Positions 18,722 to 26,350 of a stretch of DNA of 42,045 bases are shown piece by piece; the stretch's first letter is position 1, and each line of letters begins with the position of its first letter. Both the position numbers and the translations under genes were made by a program. The DNA is from Hyphomicrobiales bacterium (GTDB lineage: Bacteria; Pseudomonadota; Alphaproteobacteria; Rhizobiales; Methyloligellaceae). The stretch is taken from the NCBI GenBank assembly GCA_021775595.1, contig JAJFHN010000049.1, positions 1 through 42,045 of the forward strand, read 5' to 3'. The notes beneath the pieces were generated by a model. That model did no database searches, had not been told where the DNA came from, and saw only the letters and a list, made by a program, of their open reading frames with translations.

Positions 18722-19698
18722 GCGGCGTCGAATTCAAATACGTCGCCGGCGACGAAGAGGGCTTGCGCCTAGATCGCTGGTTCAAGGCGCATTACCCGGT
18801 CATTACCCACGCGCTGTTGGAAAAACTGTTGCGCAAGGGCCAGATCCGCGTCGATGGCGCACGTGCCAAATCCAAAACGCGTCTCAAGCCGGGCCAGAAG
18901 GTCCGTGTTCCGCCGCTGGGGGAGAGAGCCGACCGCCCAAGACCCCAAAGCCAACCCGCGCCGCTAACCGCTGAGGACAAAGCCTTTATCGAGGACATGG
19001 TGATTTACGAGGACAAGCAGATCGTGGCGCTGAATAAGCCGCCGGGACTTGCCGTCCAAGGCGGTTCGCGCACCAGCCGACATATTGATGGTCTTATAGC
19101 TGGCCTCTATCCCCATGCCGAGAAACCACGTCTGGTTCACCGCCTCGATAAGGCGACCAGCGGGGTGTTGCTTCTGGCGCGTTCGCGACAGACCGCGACC
19201 GCGATTGGCAAGGCGCTTAAACACCACGAGGTAACCAAAATCTATTGGGCGCTCGTCGCCGGTTCGCCATCACCGCCAAGCGGCGAGATCGATGCGCCGC
19301 TGCAAAAATCCGGCGGCCGGGGAAAAGAGCGTATGGCTTTGGCCGATGGCGATAGCGAACACGCATTATCGGCCATCACGCGTTTTGCCGCCATTGAGAC
19401 GGCGGGGAGTGAGCTCTGCTGGCTTGCGCTCTCACCCGTGACCGGCCGCACGCATCAACTGCGCGTACACATGGCGGAACTCGGTCATCCGATCATCGGT
19501 GATCGGAAATATGGCGGCGATCGCGCGTTCGACAGCGGTTTTGCCGATGGTCTGTATCTCCATGCGCGCTCACTGGCGTTTACGAATATGGACGGCAAAG
19601 AGTTGGAAATCGTTGCGCCGCTGCCGCCGCACATGGAAAAAACGTGGAAAACCCTAGGATTTGGCGCCGCGCCTGTCGATCCCTTCGCCGATCTCTAG
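18718..19698 (+). CDS. RluC/D-family 23S rRNA pseudouridine synthase
   Basis: The product has 326 residues: an S4 RNA-binding domain at about 15-65 (RLDRWFKAHYP, GQIRVDG), then the synthase domain with the catalytic motif HRLDKATSG (141-149; Asp144). GRTHQLRVHMAELGHPIIGD is near residue 250. It most resembles RluC, which modifies three 23S uridines (955/2504/2580 in E. coli), but RluC versus RluD cannot be settled here. GTG start, coupled to crcB. Confidence 0.92.
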   Translation: MSGVEFKYVAGDEEGLRLDRWFKAHYPVITHALLEKLLRKGQIRVDGARAKSKTRLKPGQKVRVPPLGERADRPRPQSQPAPLTAEDKAFIEDMVIYEDKQIVALNKPPGLAVQGGSRTSRHIDGLIAGLYPHAEKPRLVHRLDKATSGVLLLARSRQTATAIGKALKHHEVTKIYWALVAGSPSPPSGEIDAPLQKSGGRGKERMALADGDSEHALSAITRFAAIETAGSELCWLALSPVTGRTHQLRVHMAELGHPIIGDRKYGGDRAFDSGFADGLYLHARSLAFTNMDGKELEIVAPLPPHMEKTWKTLGFGAAPVDPFADL

Positions 19699-19850
19699 CC
19701 GTTTCCACGCGACCAATCCGAGCGCGTATCTTGCCACAATCGACTACCGCAAACAGCGGATTTATGCGCTTCCAGGGCTCGCGGGGGACACTTTTTCTCC
19801 ACAATTTGGACCAAATCTTTGTGCTTGCTTAAGCGAGGGTTCCCAGTACA

Positions 19851-19872
19851 CGTCCCAATTGGTCGTGGGACG
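19851..19872 (+). repeat. Inverted repeat in the leader of the small exported protein gene
   Basis: CGTCCCA (19851-19857) pairs with TGGGACG (19866-19872) around an 8-nt loop. A CCCTGCAGGG palindrome follows a few bases later. Both lie within 70 bp upstream of the ATG at 19922. Possible operator or mRNA hairpin; function unknown. A weak promoter-like pair, TTGGAC (19806) and TTAAGC (19829), lies just before it. Confidence 0.4.
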
Positions 19873-19921
19873 CTAGAACCCTGCAGGGGGTACTTCTGTT
19901 TCAGACACATTGGAGACGATT

Positions 19922-20197
19922 ATGAAAAAGAGTTTGGCGCTAGCAGCTGCATTGGCATTGCCAATGATGGCTTTTTCTCTGCCTACATTTGCCGCATCTC
20001 ATGCCAAACCGGGCGATGCCGCGGCACCGGCAGTTTCAGAAGAGCATAAGGCTGCCATGACGAAGGCGTGCGAAAGTGCTGCTGACAAAGACAAATGCAT
20101 GGCCGACCAAATGGCCGAGCACGCCAAGGGCGGCATGAAGCACGACACCGACGCTGCCGCGCCTGCCGCAGCGCCCGCAGCGCCTGCAGCTCAGTAA
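19922..20197 (+). CDS. Small exported Ala/Pro-rich protein
   Basis: The 91-residue product has a signal peptide (MKKSLALAAALALPMMAFSL, cleavage near FAA-SHA). The mature part has one short helical core with two Cys eight residues apart (ACESAADKDKCMADQ) that could form a disulfide, a MAEHAKGGMKHD segment, and an Ala/Pro tail. I do not recognise the family. It has its own leader and a strong terminator downstream, so it is a single-gene unit that may be well expressed. A TGGAGACGA ribosome binding site precedes the ATG. Confidence 0.7.
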   Translation: MKKSLALAAALALPMMAFSLPTFAASHAKPGDAAAPAVSEEHKAAMTKACESAADKDKCMADQMAEHAKGGMKHDTDAAAPAAAPAAPAAQ

Positions 20198-20320
20198 AAA
20201 CGCCAATTGGCCAAGCGGGCGGACGGACCACTCGTCGACCACCCCTAGAGCCAATAGGAGCCACCACCTGGAGTTTGCATAACCCCTCAATGGTTTGCTG
20301 CCAGATGTGTGAACGAACAG

Positions 20321-20359
20321 TGGGGAAGGGTCTCGAAAGAGGTCCTTCCCCATTTTTTT
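20321..20359 (+). terminator. Intrinsic terminator after the small exported protein gene
   Basis: TGGGGAAGG (20321-20329) pairs with CCTTCCCCA (20344-20352) and is followed by seven T. The 9-bp stem and T-run fit a strong terminator for the + strand gene ending at 20197. The opposite strand has no T-run next to the stem. Confidence 0.88.
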
Positions 20360-20425
20360 GCTTTTCAAGCCTGAACTGGGGTACGTGCGCATAAATCGCC
20401 GTTACCATTCACCGCCCTCTGACGG

Positions 20426-21151
20426 TCAATTTCCGGACGTCAGCGCAGACTTCTGCGCCGCAATCAGAGATTTCGCCTTCGGGTTTTCAGGCAACAGCGT
20501 GACGATTTGCTGCGCCAGCAAATAGCCTGCGGCCGTGTCCGACCGATAGTGCACACCAGCGATCTCGCGATTCATCGCGATCTGGTGAGCAATACTGAGC
20601 AGCTGTGTTTTTTTCTCGGGCCATATCTCTGTCAACACCAGCGCCAATGTGTGCGCGTCCGTCGAGTGGCCGCTGGGATAGGCGGGATGTCCAGGTGGCG
20701 AGATAGAGGGATCGACTTCTTTCGAATATTGCCGCGGTCGCGCGCGATCGAATTTAGCTTTGAAATGCATGGTTACACGAGTGACGTCGGGGAGGAGCGT
20801 CGCCCAGAATTTTCGCAAACCAGCCAGCTCGGCCTCATTGAGGTTGAGGCCGTCGGCGAATGGCTGGACGACGTCCTTGATCTGCGCATCGATGTCGCCT
20901 TGGTAGCGGCGACGCAGGGGCTTGAGGGCGATGATGTACTCCACTTCACTCCGCGTGAAATCGTCGTCTGGCGCAGGTGGAAGGCTGATCACATCCCGCC
21001 ATCCAGGCGGCATCAACTCGGACTCCTCGGTCGCAAGTTGCTGATAGAATGCGTCCCATTGGTTGCCGAATATCAATTTCTCAGCCGCGCCAGCGACGCT
21101 GGCGCTCAACGCTGCGTAAATGATCGCGGCAAGAAGTGGAAACCTCAGCAT
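20426..21151 (-). CDS. PAP2-family phosphatase, exported
   Basis: Members of this superfamily remove phosphate from lipids or other small substrates. The ATG at 21151 follows GAGGTG at good spacing and gives 241 residues with a signal peptide (to about residue 22, VAGAA). All three active-site motifs are present: KAKFDRARP (131-139), PSGH (159-162), and a third motif with Arg195, His201 and Asp205 (NREIAGVHYRSD). No multiple membrane helices are seen, so it is closer to class A acid phosphatases than to membrane PAP2 enzymes. The substrate is unknown. Confidence 0.88.
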   Translation of the reverse strand: MLRFPLLAAIIYAALSASVAGAAEKLIFGNQWDAFYQQLATEESELMPPGWRDVISLPPAPDDDFTRSEVEYIIALKPLRRRYQGDIDAQIKDVVQPFADGLNLNEAELAGLRKFWATLLPDVTRVTMHFKAKFDRARPRQYSKEVDPSISPPGHPAYPSGHSTDAHTLALVLTEIWPEKKTQLLSIAHQIAMNREIAGVHYRSDTAAGYLLAQQIVTLLPENPKAKSLIAAQKSALTSGN

Positions 21152-21271
21152 ATCGTCGCACCTCGGGTCTAAGTTTCTGGAGAGCAAATGGTATCGAGAA
21201 AAATGCCCCGAACCGCACGATTGATGTGAACGCAGGCGATGCGATTAGAAACTGGAGCCGCCCGTGTGTCC

Positions 21272-21309
21272 ACGACCGGGAGCAAATTTTTTCTTTGCCG
21301 TCCGGTCGT
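21272..21309. repeat. 8-bp inverted repeat in the PAP2/ATP12 divergent region
   Basis: ACGACCGG (21272-21279) and CCGGTCGT (21302-21309) are perfect inverted copies separated by 22 bp. The right arm touches the predicted -35 box of the ATP12 gene, so it may be an operator. It could also fold as a hairpin. Confidence 0.4.
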
Positions 21310-21337
21310 TGGTGTGCAGTAACGAGCCGGGAATGCT
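21309..21337 (+). promoter_or_regulatory. Possible promoter for the ATP12 gene
   Basis: TTGGTG (21309-21314), 17 bp, then AATGCT (21332-21337), about 30 bp before the ATG at 21368. The -10 match is only moderate. Confidence 0.3.
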
Positions 21338-21367
21338 AAACACCTGTGCTGTCCGAGGAAGTCTCAA

Positions 21368-22093
21368 ATGTCAGACGTATCCAAATCTGAGCAAGCGCGC
21401 ATCAAACGCTTTTACGACAAGGCGCATGCGGCGCTGAGCGATGGCATGTATCGAGTGATGCTGGACGATGCGCCCGCTCGAACGCCGGCCAAGTCGATCG
21501 TGGAAGTTCCTTCGGAGAAATTGGCTGAAGCGCTGGCGGTGGAATGGGAGAGCCAGGGCGAGTGGATCGAACTGGACAAGATGCCGCTCACCAGGCTTGT
21601 CAATACGGCGATCGACGGCGTCGCCGACCGGCGCGACATGGTGATTGCCGAAATCGTCAATTATGCCGGCAGCGATCTCATTTGCTATTTGGTCGAAGAG
21701 CCTCAGGAACTGATGATGCGCCAAATGGCCCAGTGGGGTCCGGTGATCGACTGGATTGCCCAAGGTTTGGGCGCGCGATTTGAGGTCACCATAGGCGTAA
21801 CTCCCATCGAGCAGCCGGCGCCTTCACTTGAGCGCGTGCGCCAAGTGGTCAGCGATTTCGATGATTTCTCTCTGACCGCCGTTCACACCATGACGACGAT
21901 TACCGGCTCAGCCCTGCTGACGCTCGCCAACATCGCGCAATTGTTCGAGCTGATTACAGTATGGCAAGCGGCCCATCTGGAGGAGGATTGGCAGGCCGCC
22001 AGATGGGGCAAGGATGAAGAGGCCGCCGCACGCCGCGACCAGCGCTGGCAGGACATGCAGGCTGCCGATAAGCTCTTCAATTATATGCGTTAA
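21368..22093 (+). CDS. ATP12-family F1-ATPase assembly chaperone
   Basis: ATP12 helps assemble the alpha subunit of F1 ATP synthase in mitochondria; alphaproteobacteria encode relatives. The 241-residue product shows the family segments RRDMVIAEIVNYAGSDLICY, WGPVIDWIAQGLGARFEVT and the C-terminal VWQAAHLEEDWQAARWGKDE, with a cytoplasmic profile and no signal peptide. No atp genes lie in the window. Assignment rests on these conserved blocks. Confidence 0.85.
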   Translation: MSDVSKSEQARIKRFYDKAHAALSDGMYRVMLDDAPARTPAKSIVEVPSEKLAEALAVEWESQGEWIELDKMPLTRLVNTAIDGVADRRDMVIAEIVNYAGSDLICYLVEEPQELMMRQMAQWGPVIDWIAQGLGARFEVTIGVTPIEQPAPSLERVRQVVSDFDDFSLTAVHTMTTITGSALLTLANIAQLFELITVWQAAHLEEDWQAARWGKDEEAAARRDQRWQDMQAADKLFNYMR

Positions 22094-22178
22094 CCGATCT
22101 GCTTAAGCGGAAAGTAACTCGGCTCTGCTAGGTTTGCCGCAAAACAACAATGCGTCAAACAGTGTGGCAGGAGTTGGT

Positions 22179-22496
22179 ATGTCGGTGTCTTCCGATATGG
22201 CCCCCTATGCGATCATGTATATGGGGCCGGTGATTGGTTTTCTCGCGCTCAGTTCATTTCTTTGGATCAACCTGACGCTCGATGCCGGGCGTAGGCAAAT
22301 GGCGCGCCACATCGTGCAGGTGTTCTGGGGCGGTGTTGGAGCAATGTCCTTGGTGGCGGTGCTCCATGGTGTCGGCGCCTTTCCTTATGAAAGTCTCCAG
22401 CAGGTCTATGCGGCGCTGAGCGGCGTGGTGATCGGCGCCTCAGGCGTCGTTGTCGTCCAGCGCGTGGCTCCGAGAAACGCTCCGGGCTTTCGCTAA
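22179..22496 (+). CDS. Small inner membrane protein of unknown function
   Basis: From ATG 22179, with CAGGAG six bases upstream, it encodes 105 residues. Three hydrophobic helices are visible, at about 8-27 (AIMYMGPVIGFLALSSFLWI), 45-62 (FWGGVGAMSLVAVLHGVG) and 72-90 (VYAALSGVVIGASGVVVVQR). A TTG at 22134 would add 15 residues but lacks a good ribosome binding site. I do not recognise the family. It follows the ATP12 gene by 85 bp. Confidence 0.6.
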   Translation: MSVSSDMAPYAIMYMGPVIGFLALSSFLWINLTLDAGRRQMARHIVQVFWGGVGAMSLVAVLHGVGAFPYESLQQVYAALSGVVIGASGVVVVQRVAPRNAPGFR

Positions 22497-22586
22497 GAGG
22501 ACTGAAAGCACACCTGCGGCCGTTCTCGGCAATTCGTTATCCCAATTGGCTTGATCGCGCCCGCTCGCATGGCGCCAACACCTGAT

Positions 22587-22614
22587 TTGCTTGAATCAAC
22601 ACCCATGCTATGCA
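22587..22614 (+). promoter_or_regulatory. Possible promoter for pccB
   Basis: TTGCTT (22587-22592), 16 bp, then TATGCA (22609-22614), 38 bp before the pccB ATG. The -10 match is fair and the spacing slightly short. Confidence 0.3.
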
Positions 22615-22651
22615 CGGTCGACGTGTCTCTGTCGCATCAGGGGAGCGGCCC

Positions 22652-24184
22652 ATGAAGGACGTGCTCGAGGAATTGGAAGAACGTCGCGCCAACGCGCGAA
22701 CAGGCGGCGGCCAGCGCCGCATAGACACGCAGCACAAACGCGGAAAATTGACCGCCCGCGAGCGTATCGATCTGCTGCTCGACGAAAATTCCTTTGAGGA
22801 ATTCGACATGTTCGTCGAGCACCGTTGTGTCGAATTCGGCATGGAGGCGACCAAATTCCCGGGCGATGGTGTCGTCACCGGATGGGGCACCATCAATGGC
22901 CGTGTCGTCTTCATATTCGCCAAGGATTTCACCGTTTTCGGCGGGTCGCTGTCTGAAATGCACGCCAAGAAGATCATCAAGGTCCAGGATATGGCGCTGC
23001 GCAACCGCGCGCCGATCATTGGCCTGTTTGATGCTGGCGGCGCGCGTATCCAAGAAGGCGTCGCCGCGCTGGGGGGCTATGGCGAGGTGTTCCTGCGCAA
23101 TGTGCTGGCCTCGGGCGTCATCCCGCAAATCTCGGTCATCATGGGCCCATGCGCCGGCGGCGACGTCTACTCGCCCGCCATGACCGATTTCATTTTCATG
23201 GTCAAAGACACCTCCTACATGTTTGTCACCGGTCCCGATGTCGTGAAAACCGTGACCAACGAAGAGGTCACGGCCGAGGAGCTCGGTGGCGCCATCGTGC
23301 ACACCACAAAATCCTCCATTGCCGACAAAGCCTACGAGAACGATGTCGAGGCGTTGCTGCAAATTCGCCGGCTGATGGATTTTCTGCCATCCAACAACGA
23401 GTCCGGCACGCCAGAGCTGCCGACGCGCGATCCCTCCGACCGGGTCGAACCGTCGCTCGACACGCTCATTCCGGATAATCCAAACCAGCCCTACGACATC
23501 AAGGAATTGATCGAGAAAGTGCTGGATGAGGGCGATTTTTTCGAAATCCAAGAGGGCTTTGCACCCAACATCGTCGTTGGCTTCGGCCGCATAGAGGGCC
23601 GGACCATCGGCATCGTCGCCAACCAGCCCATGGTGTTGGCCGGCGTTCTGGATTCGGACGCCAGCCGCAAGGCGGCCCGGTTTGTACGCTTTTGCGATTG
23701 TTTCGAAATTCCGATCATCACCTTCGTCGACGTGCCAGGGTTTTTGCCCGGCACCGATCAGGAGTATGGCGGTCTGATCAAGCACGGCGCCAAGCTGCTC
23801 TTCGCCTACAGCGAGTGCACCGTGCCCAAGGTGACGGTGATCACGCGCAAGGCTTATGGCGGTGCCTATGACGTGATGTCCTCAAAACACATCAGGGGCG
23901 ACGTCAATTATGCTTGGCCGACGGCCGAAATTGCCGTGATGGGCTCTAAAGGCGCGGTCGAGATCCTCTACCGGGCCGAGCTTGATGATCGGAAGAAGAT
24001 CGAAAAACGCATCAAGGATTACGAGGAGCGCTTCGCCAATCCCTTCATCGCGGCCGAGCGCGGCTTTATCGATGAGGTCATCATTCCGCGCAATACGCGG
24101 CTGCGCATCATCCGCGCCCTCAATATGTTGCGCGGCAAACAGGCCGAAAATCCTTGGAAGAAGCACGACAACATTCCGCTCTAG
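22652..24184 (+). CDS. pccB: Propionyl-CoA carboxylase, beta (carboxyltransferase) subunit
   Basis: PccB transfers CO2 from carboxybiotin to propionyl-CoA, giving methylmalonyl-CoA. From ATG 22652 (GGGGAG upstream) it has 510 residues, the size typical of PccB. Two crotonase-like halves are visible. The first has [20 protein letters not shown] and [20 protein letters not shown]; the second has [20 protein letters not shown] and [20 protein letters not shown]. The C-terminus KKHDNIPL is typical of alphaproteobacterial PccB. Its partner pccA lies 2.2 kb downstream, after four other genes. No methylmalonyl-CoA epimerase or mutase gene is in the window. Confidence 0.95.
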   Translation: MKDVLEELEERRANARTGGGQRRIDTQHKRGKLTARERIDLLLDENSFEEFDMFVEHRCVEFGMEATKFPGDGVVTGWGTINGRVVFIFAKDFTVFGGSLSEMHAKKIIKVQDMALRNRAPIIGLFDAGGARIQEGVAALGGYGEVFLRNVLASGVIPQISVIMGPCAGGDVYSPAMTDFIFMVKDTSYMFVTGPDVVKTVTNEEVTAEELGGAIVHTTKSSIADKAYENDVEALLQIRRLMDFLPSNNESGTPELPTRDPSDRVEPSLDTLIPDNPNQPYDIKELIEKVLDEGDFFEIQEGFAPNIVVGFGRIEGRTIGIVANQPMVLAGVLDSDASRKAARFVRFCDCFEIPIITFVDVPGFLPGTDQEYGGLIKHGAKLLFAYSECTVPKVTVITRKAYGGAYDVMSSKHIRGDVNYAWPTAEIAVMGSKGAVEILYRAELDDRKKIEKRIKDYEERFANPFIAAERGFIDEVIIPRNTRLRIIRALNMLRGKQAENPWKKHDNIPL

Positions 24185-24206
24185 AGCGGCCCTTCAGGAG
24201 CATCCC

Positions 24207-24527
24207 ATGATTGTCACCACGACGCCCTCGATCGAGGGCAGGCGCATCGTCGAGTATTTGGGCCCGGTGGCGGGCGAAGCCGTGCTCGGCGCCAACATCG
24301 TCCGCGATTTCTTCGCCTCTATCCGCGACGTCATCGGCGGGCGCGCCGGGGGATATCAGAACGTGCTGCGCGACGGGCGCGAAGCAGCCATAGAAGACAT
24401 GGTCGAAGAGGCCCGCGATCTGGGCGCCAACGCCATTGTCGGGGTCGACATCGACTATGAAAGCCTGGGTGAAACCAATTCCATGCTGATGGTTTCGTGC
24501 AACGGCACCGCCGTTAAACTGGGCTAG
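24207..24527 (+). CDS. YbjQ/UPF0145-family protein
   Basis: The 106-residue product matches the YbjQ family: a start [40 protein letters not shown], and [20 protein letters not shown]. The family is sometimes called a heavy-metal-binding domain but has no proven role, and I see no Cys/His metal cluster here. It lies 22 bp after pccB with an AGGAG Shine-Dalgarno, so it is probably co-transcribed. Confidence 0.85.
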   Translation: MIVTTTPSIEGRRIVEYLGPVAGEAVLGANIVRDFFASIRDVIGGRAGGYQNVLRDGREAAIEDMVEEARDLGANAIVGVDIDYESLGETNSMLMVSCNGTAVKLG

Positions 24528-24626
24528 GCTCAAAGGCGTCGACCGGACCGACTTGAGCCAGCTCAATTTGGCGATCTCGCGTCCTGATATCGTGCCTACG
24601 ATCGAATCGGTGCGGAGGGAATCGCG

Positions 24627-25004
24627 ATGGGAGTCAAAATTGCGCAGGTGATGGCCAAGCGCGTCATCTTTACCGAGCCTGAACACGAAATCGGACATGT
24701 GCGCGAATTGTTGGCGCGCCATCATATTCATGCCTTGCCGGTCGTAGGCGCCCACAAGAAGGTCGTCGGCATCGTTACTACAGCCGATTTGGCGCGGCGT
24801 TGGGCCGATCACACGCCCGTCAAACGGGCGATGACCACCTTCGTGCAAACCGTCAAAGCCAATGCGGAGGCGAGTGAGGCTGCGCGCATCATGCGCAAAC
24901 ACCGCATCCACCATGTGGTCGTCACCGACCAAAACAAGGTCGTCGGCATCGTTTCGTCCTTGGATCTTCTTGGTCTGGTCGAAGAGCGGAAGTATTCGTG
25001 GTGA
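24627..25004 (+). CDS. CBS-pair protein 1
   Basis: The 125-residue protein is little more than one CBS pair (Bateman module). CBS1 is about 8-60 with ARHHIHALPVVGAHKKVVGI and CBS2 about 68-120 with RIMRKHRIHHVVVTDQNKVV. CBS pairs usually bind adenosine nucleotides and act as sensors. No catalytic domain is attached. It is about 62 bp before a paralogous gene with the same build. Confidence 0.85.
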   Translation: MGVKIAQVMAKRVIFTEPEHEIGHVRELLARHHIHALPVVGAHKKVVGIVTTADLARRWADHTPVKRAMTTFVQTVKANAEASEAARIMRKHRIHHVVVTDQNKVVGIVSSLDLLGLVEERKYSW

Positions 25005-25065
25005 GTGCGACGCAGGTGTAGGATCGCCTTATCGAGACGATGCTATCGATTGCGGGATCATCGGC

Positions 25066-25449
25066 ATGTTAGTCAAAATATTCGAAATCATGACGCAGCC
25101 CGTGATCTTGGCCAAGCCAAACTACAGCGTTCGCAGCGTCTGCGAGCTGATGGAGCGTCATAAGATCCATGCGATCCCCGTGGTCGATTCGGGCTCTGAC
25201 AAAATCGTCCGCGGCATCGTCACCAGCGCCGATTTGACCCGTTTTCCAAGGGACGACACGGCCATCGAGCAAGCCATGAGCGTTGCGGTCAAGACCGTGA
25301 GCGCTGATACGGACGCCAGACACGCCGCGCGCATCATGCGCAAACATCGCATTCACCACTTGGTCGTGACCGACAACGACGCTGTCGTGGGGATTGTGTC
25401 GTCCCTGGATTTGCTGAAGCTGATCGAGGACTATCGAGCACCCGGTTGA
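25066..25449 (+). CDS. CBS-pair protein 2, paralog of the gene before it
   Basis: From ATG 25066 it encodes 127 residues with the same CBS-CBS build. The shared blocks are close: MERHKIHAIPVVDSG here against LARHHIHALPVVGAH, and ARIMRKHRIHHLVVTDNDAV against ARIMRKHRIHHVVVTDQNKV. DNA is similar around 24879-24925 and 25324-25370, so a tandem duplication is likely. The upstream open frame is spurious. Nucleotide sensing is a family-based inference. Confidence 0.85.
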   Translation: MLVKIFEIMTQPVILAKPNYSVRSVCELMERHKIHAIPVVDSGSDKIVRGIVTSADLTRFPRDDTAIEQAMSVAVKTVSADTDARHAARIMRKHRIHHLVVTDNDAVVGIVSSLDLLKLIEDYRAPG

Positions 25450-25452
25450 GCT

Positions 25453-26232
25453 GTGCTCTCGGGCCTCTCGCGGCGGGGCTTAGGCTGGGTTCGCCACCGC
25501 TGGCGCCTGCGCGGCATGAATGATAATCCTTCGCCGATGATCGTCAGCCACACCCACAAGTTCATCTATATCAAGACCTACAAGACGGCCTCGACATCCA
25601 TAGAGGCGGCGCTCAGCGAGGTCTGCGGCCCTGAAGACGTGATCACGCCGGCGAGCGAAGAGCTGATGACACATCGCAAAGGGCGGCGGGCGCAAAACTA
25701 TCGCCTGGATCATCCGCTTGTTCCCAAGCGCCCGTTCTGGCGCCGGCTGCTTGGCCGCCCCGAGCGCCGTTACCATCCATCCGTCGGCTATTACGAACAC
25801 ATGCCGGCTTGGCGTGTGCGGGCCTATCTCGGCGAAGAGATTTGGTCCGACTATTTCACCTTCAGTTTCGAGCGCAATCCATGGGACCGGCAAGTCTCTT
25901 GGTATCACTACAAAACCAAGAGCAAGGCCCGTCCGCCGAGCTTTGCGGCGTTTTGCCGGGACCGCTCCCGCGCCTATGTCGAAAACCACGACCTCTACAC
26001 CATCGATGGCGCGATGGCGCTCGACTTTGTCGGGCGCTACGAGCGCCTCGAGAAGGATTTCAAGGCGGCCATGCGGCAGATCGGCTTGGGCGGTAAAATC
26101 AAGCTGGGGCTTGCAAACGTATCGAAAGATCATGGCGCGCGCGATTACCGCGCTTACTACGACGATGAAACGCGCGCGCGCATGGGCGAATGGTATGCGC
26201 GCGAAATCGAGACCTTCGGTTACGAATTTTGA
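25453..26232 (+). CDS. Sulfotransferase-like protein
   Basis: The product resembles the Sulfotransferase-2 family, which moves sulfate from PAPS to a carbohydrate or other acceptor. It has the 5'-phosphosulfate-like loop IKTYKTASTSIEAAL and the 3'-phosphate-like FSFERNPWDRQVSWY. The GTG at 25453 gives 259 residues and an Arg-rich N-terminus. ATG 25516 or 25537 would be closer to the conserved IYIKTYK strand, so the start is uncertain. It lies between a CBS gene and pccA, and the acceptor is unknown. Confidence 0.72.
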   Translation: MLSGLSRRGLGWVRHRWRLRGMNDNPSPMIVSHTHKFIYIKTYKTASTSIEAALSEVCGPEDVITPASEELMTHRKGRRAQNYRLDHPLVPKRPFWRRLLGRPERRYHPSVGYYEHMPAWRVRAYLGEEIWSDYFTFSFERNPWDRQVSWYHYKTKSKARPPSFAAFCRDRSRAYVENHDLYTIDGAMALDFVGRYERLEKDFKAAMRQIGLGGKIKLGLANVSKDHGARDYRAYYDDETRARMGEWYAREIETFGYEF

Positions 26233-26350
26233 TCGCGTCGCTGGGTCCGGTCAGGTTGGAGCTTTAACCCTGCACCGCGCGCCTGAGTTTACCCTGACGT
26301 AAGATGCGTTTAAGAACACACGTGAGTTGTGTTGGGGGAGATTGGCTGGG

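Noticed and set aside
22637-23785. A 382-codon open frame on the minus strand opposite pccB
   Set aside because: The plus strand has an unambiguous PccB. The antisense frame is open because of GC-rich codon bias and shows no recognisable domain.
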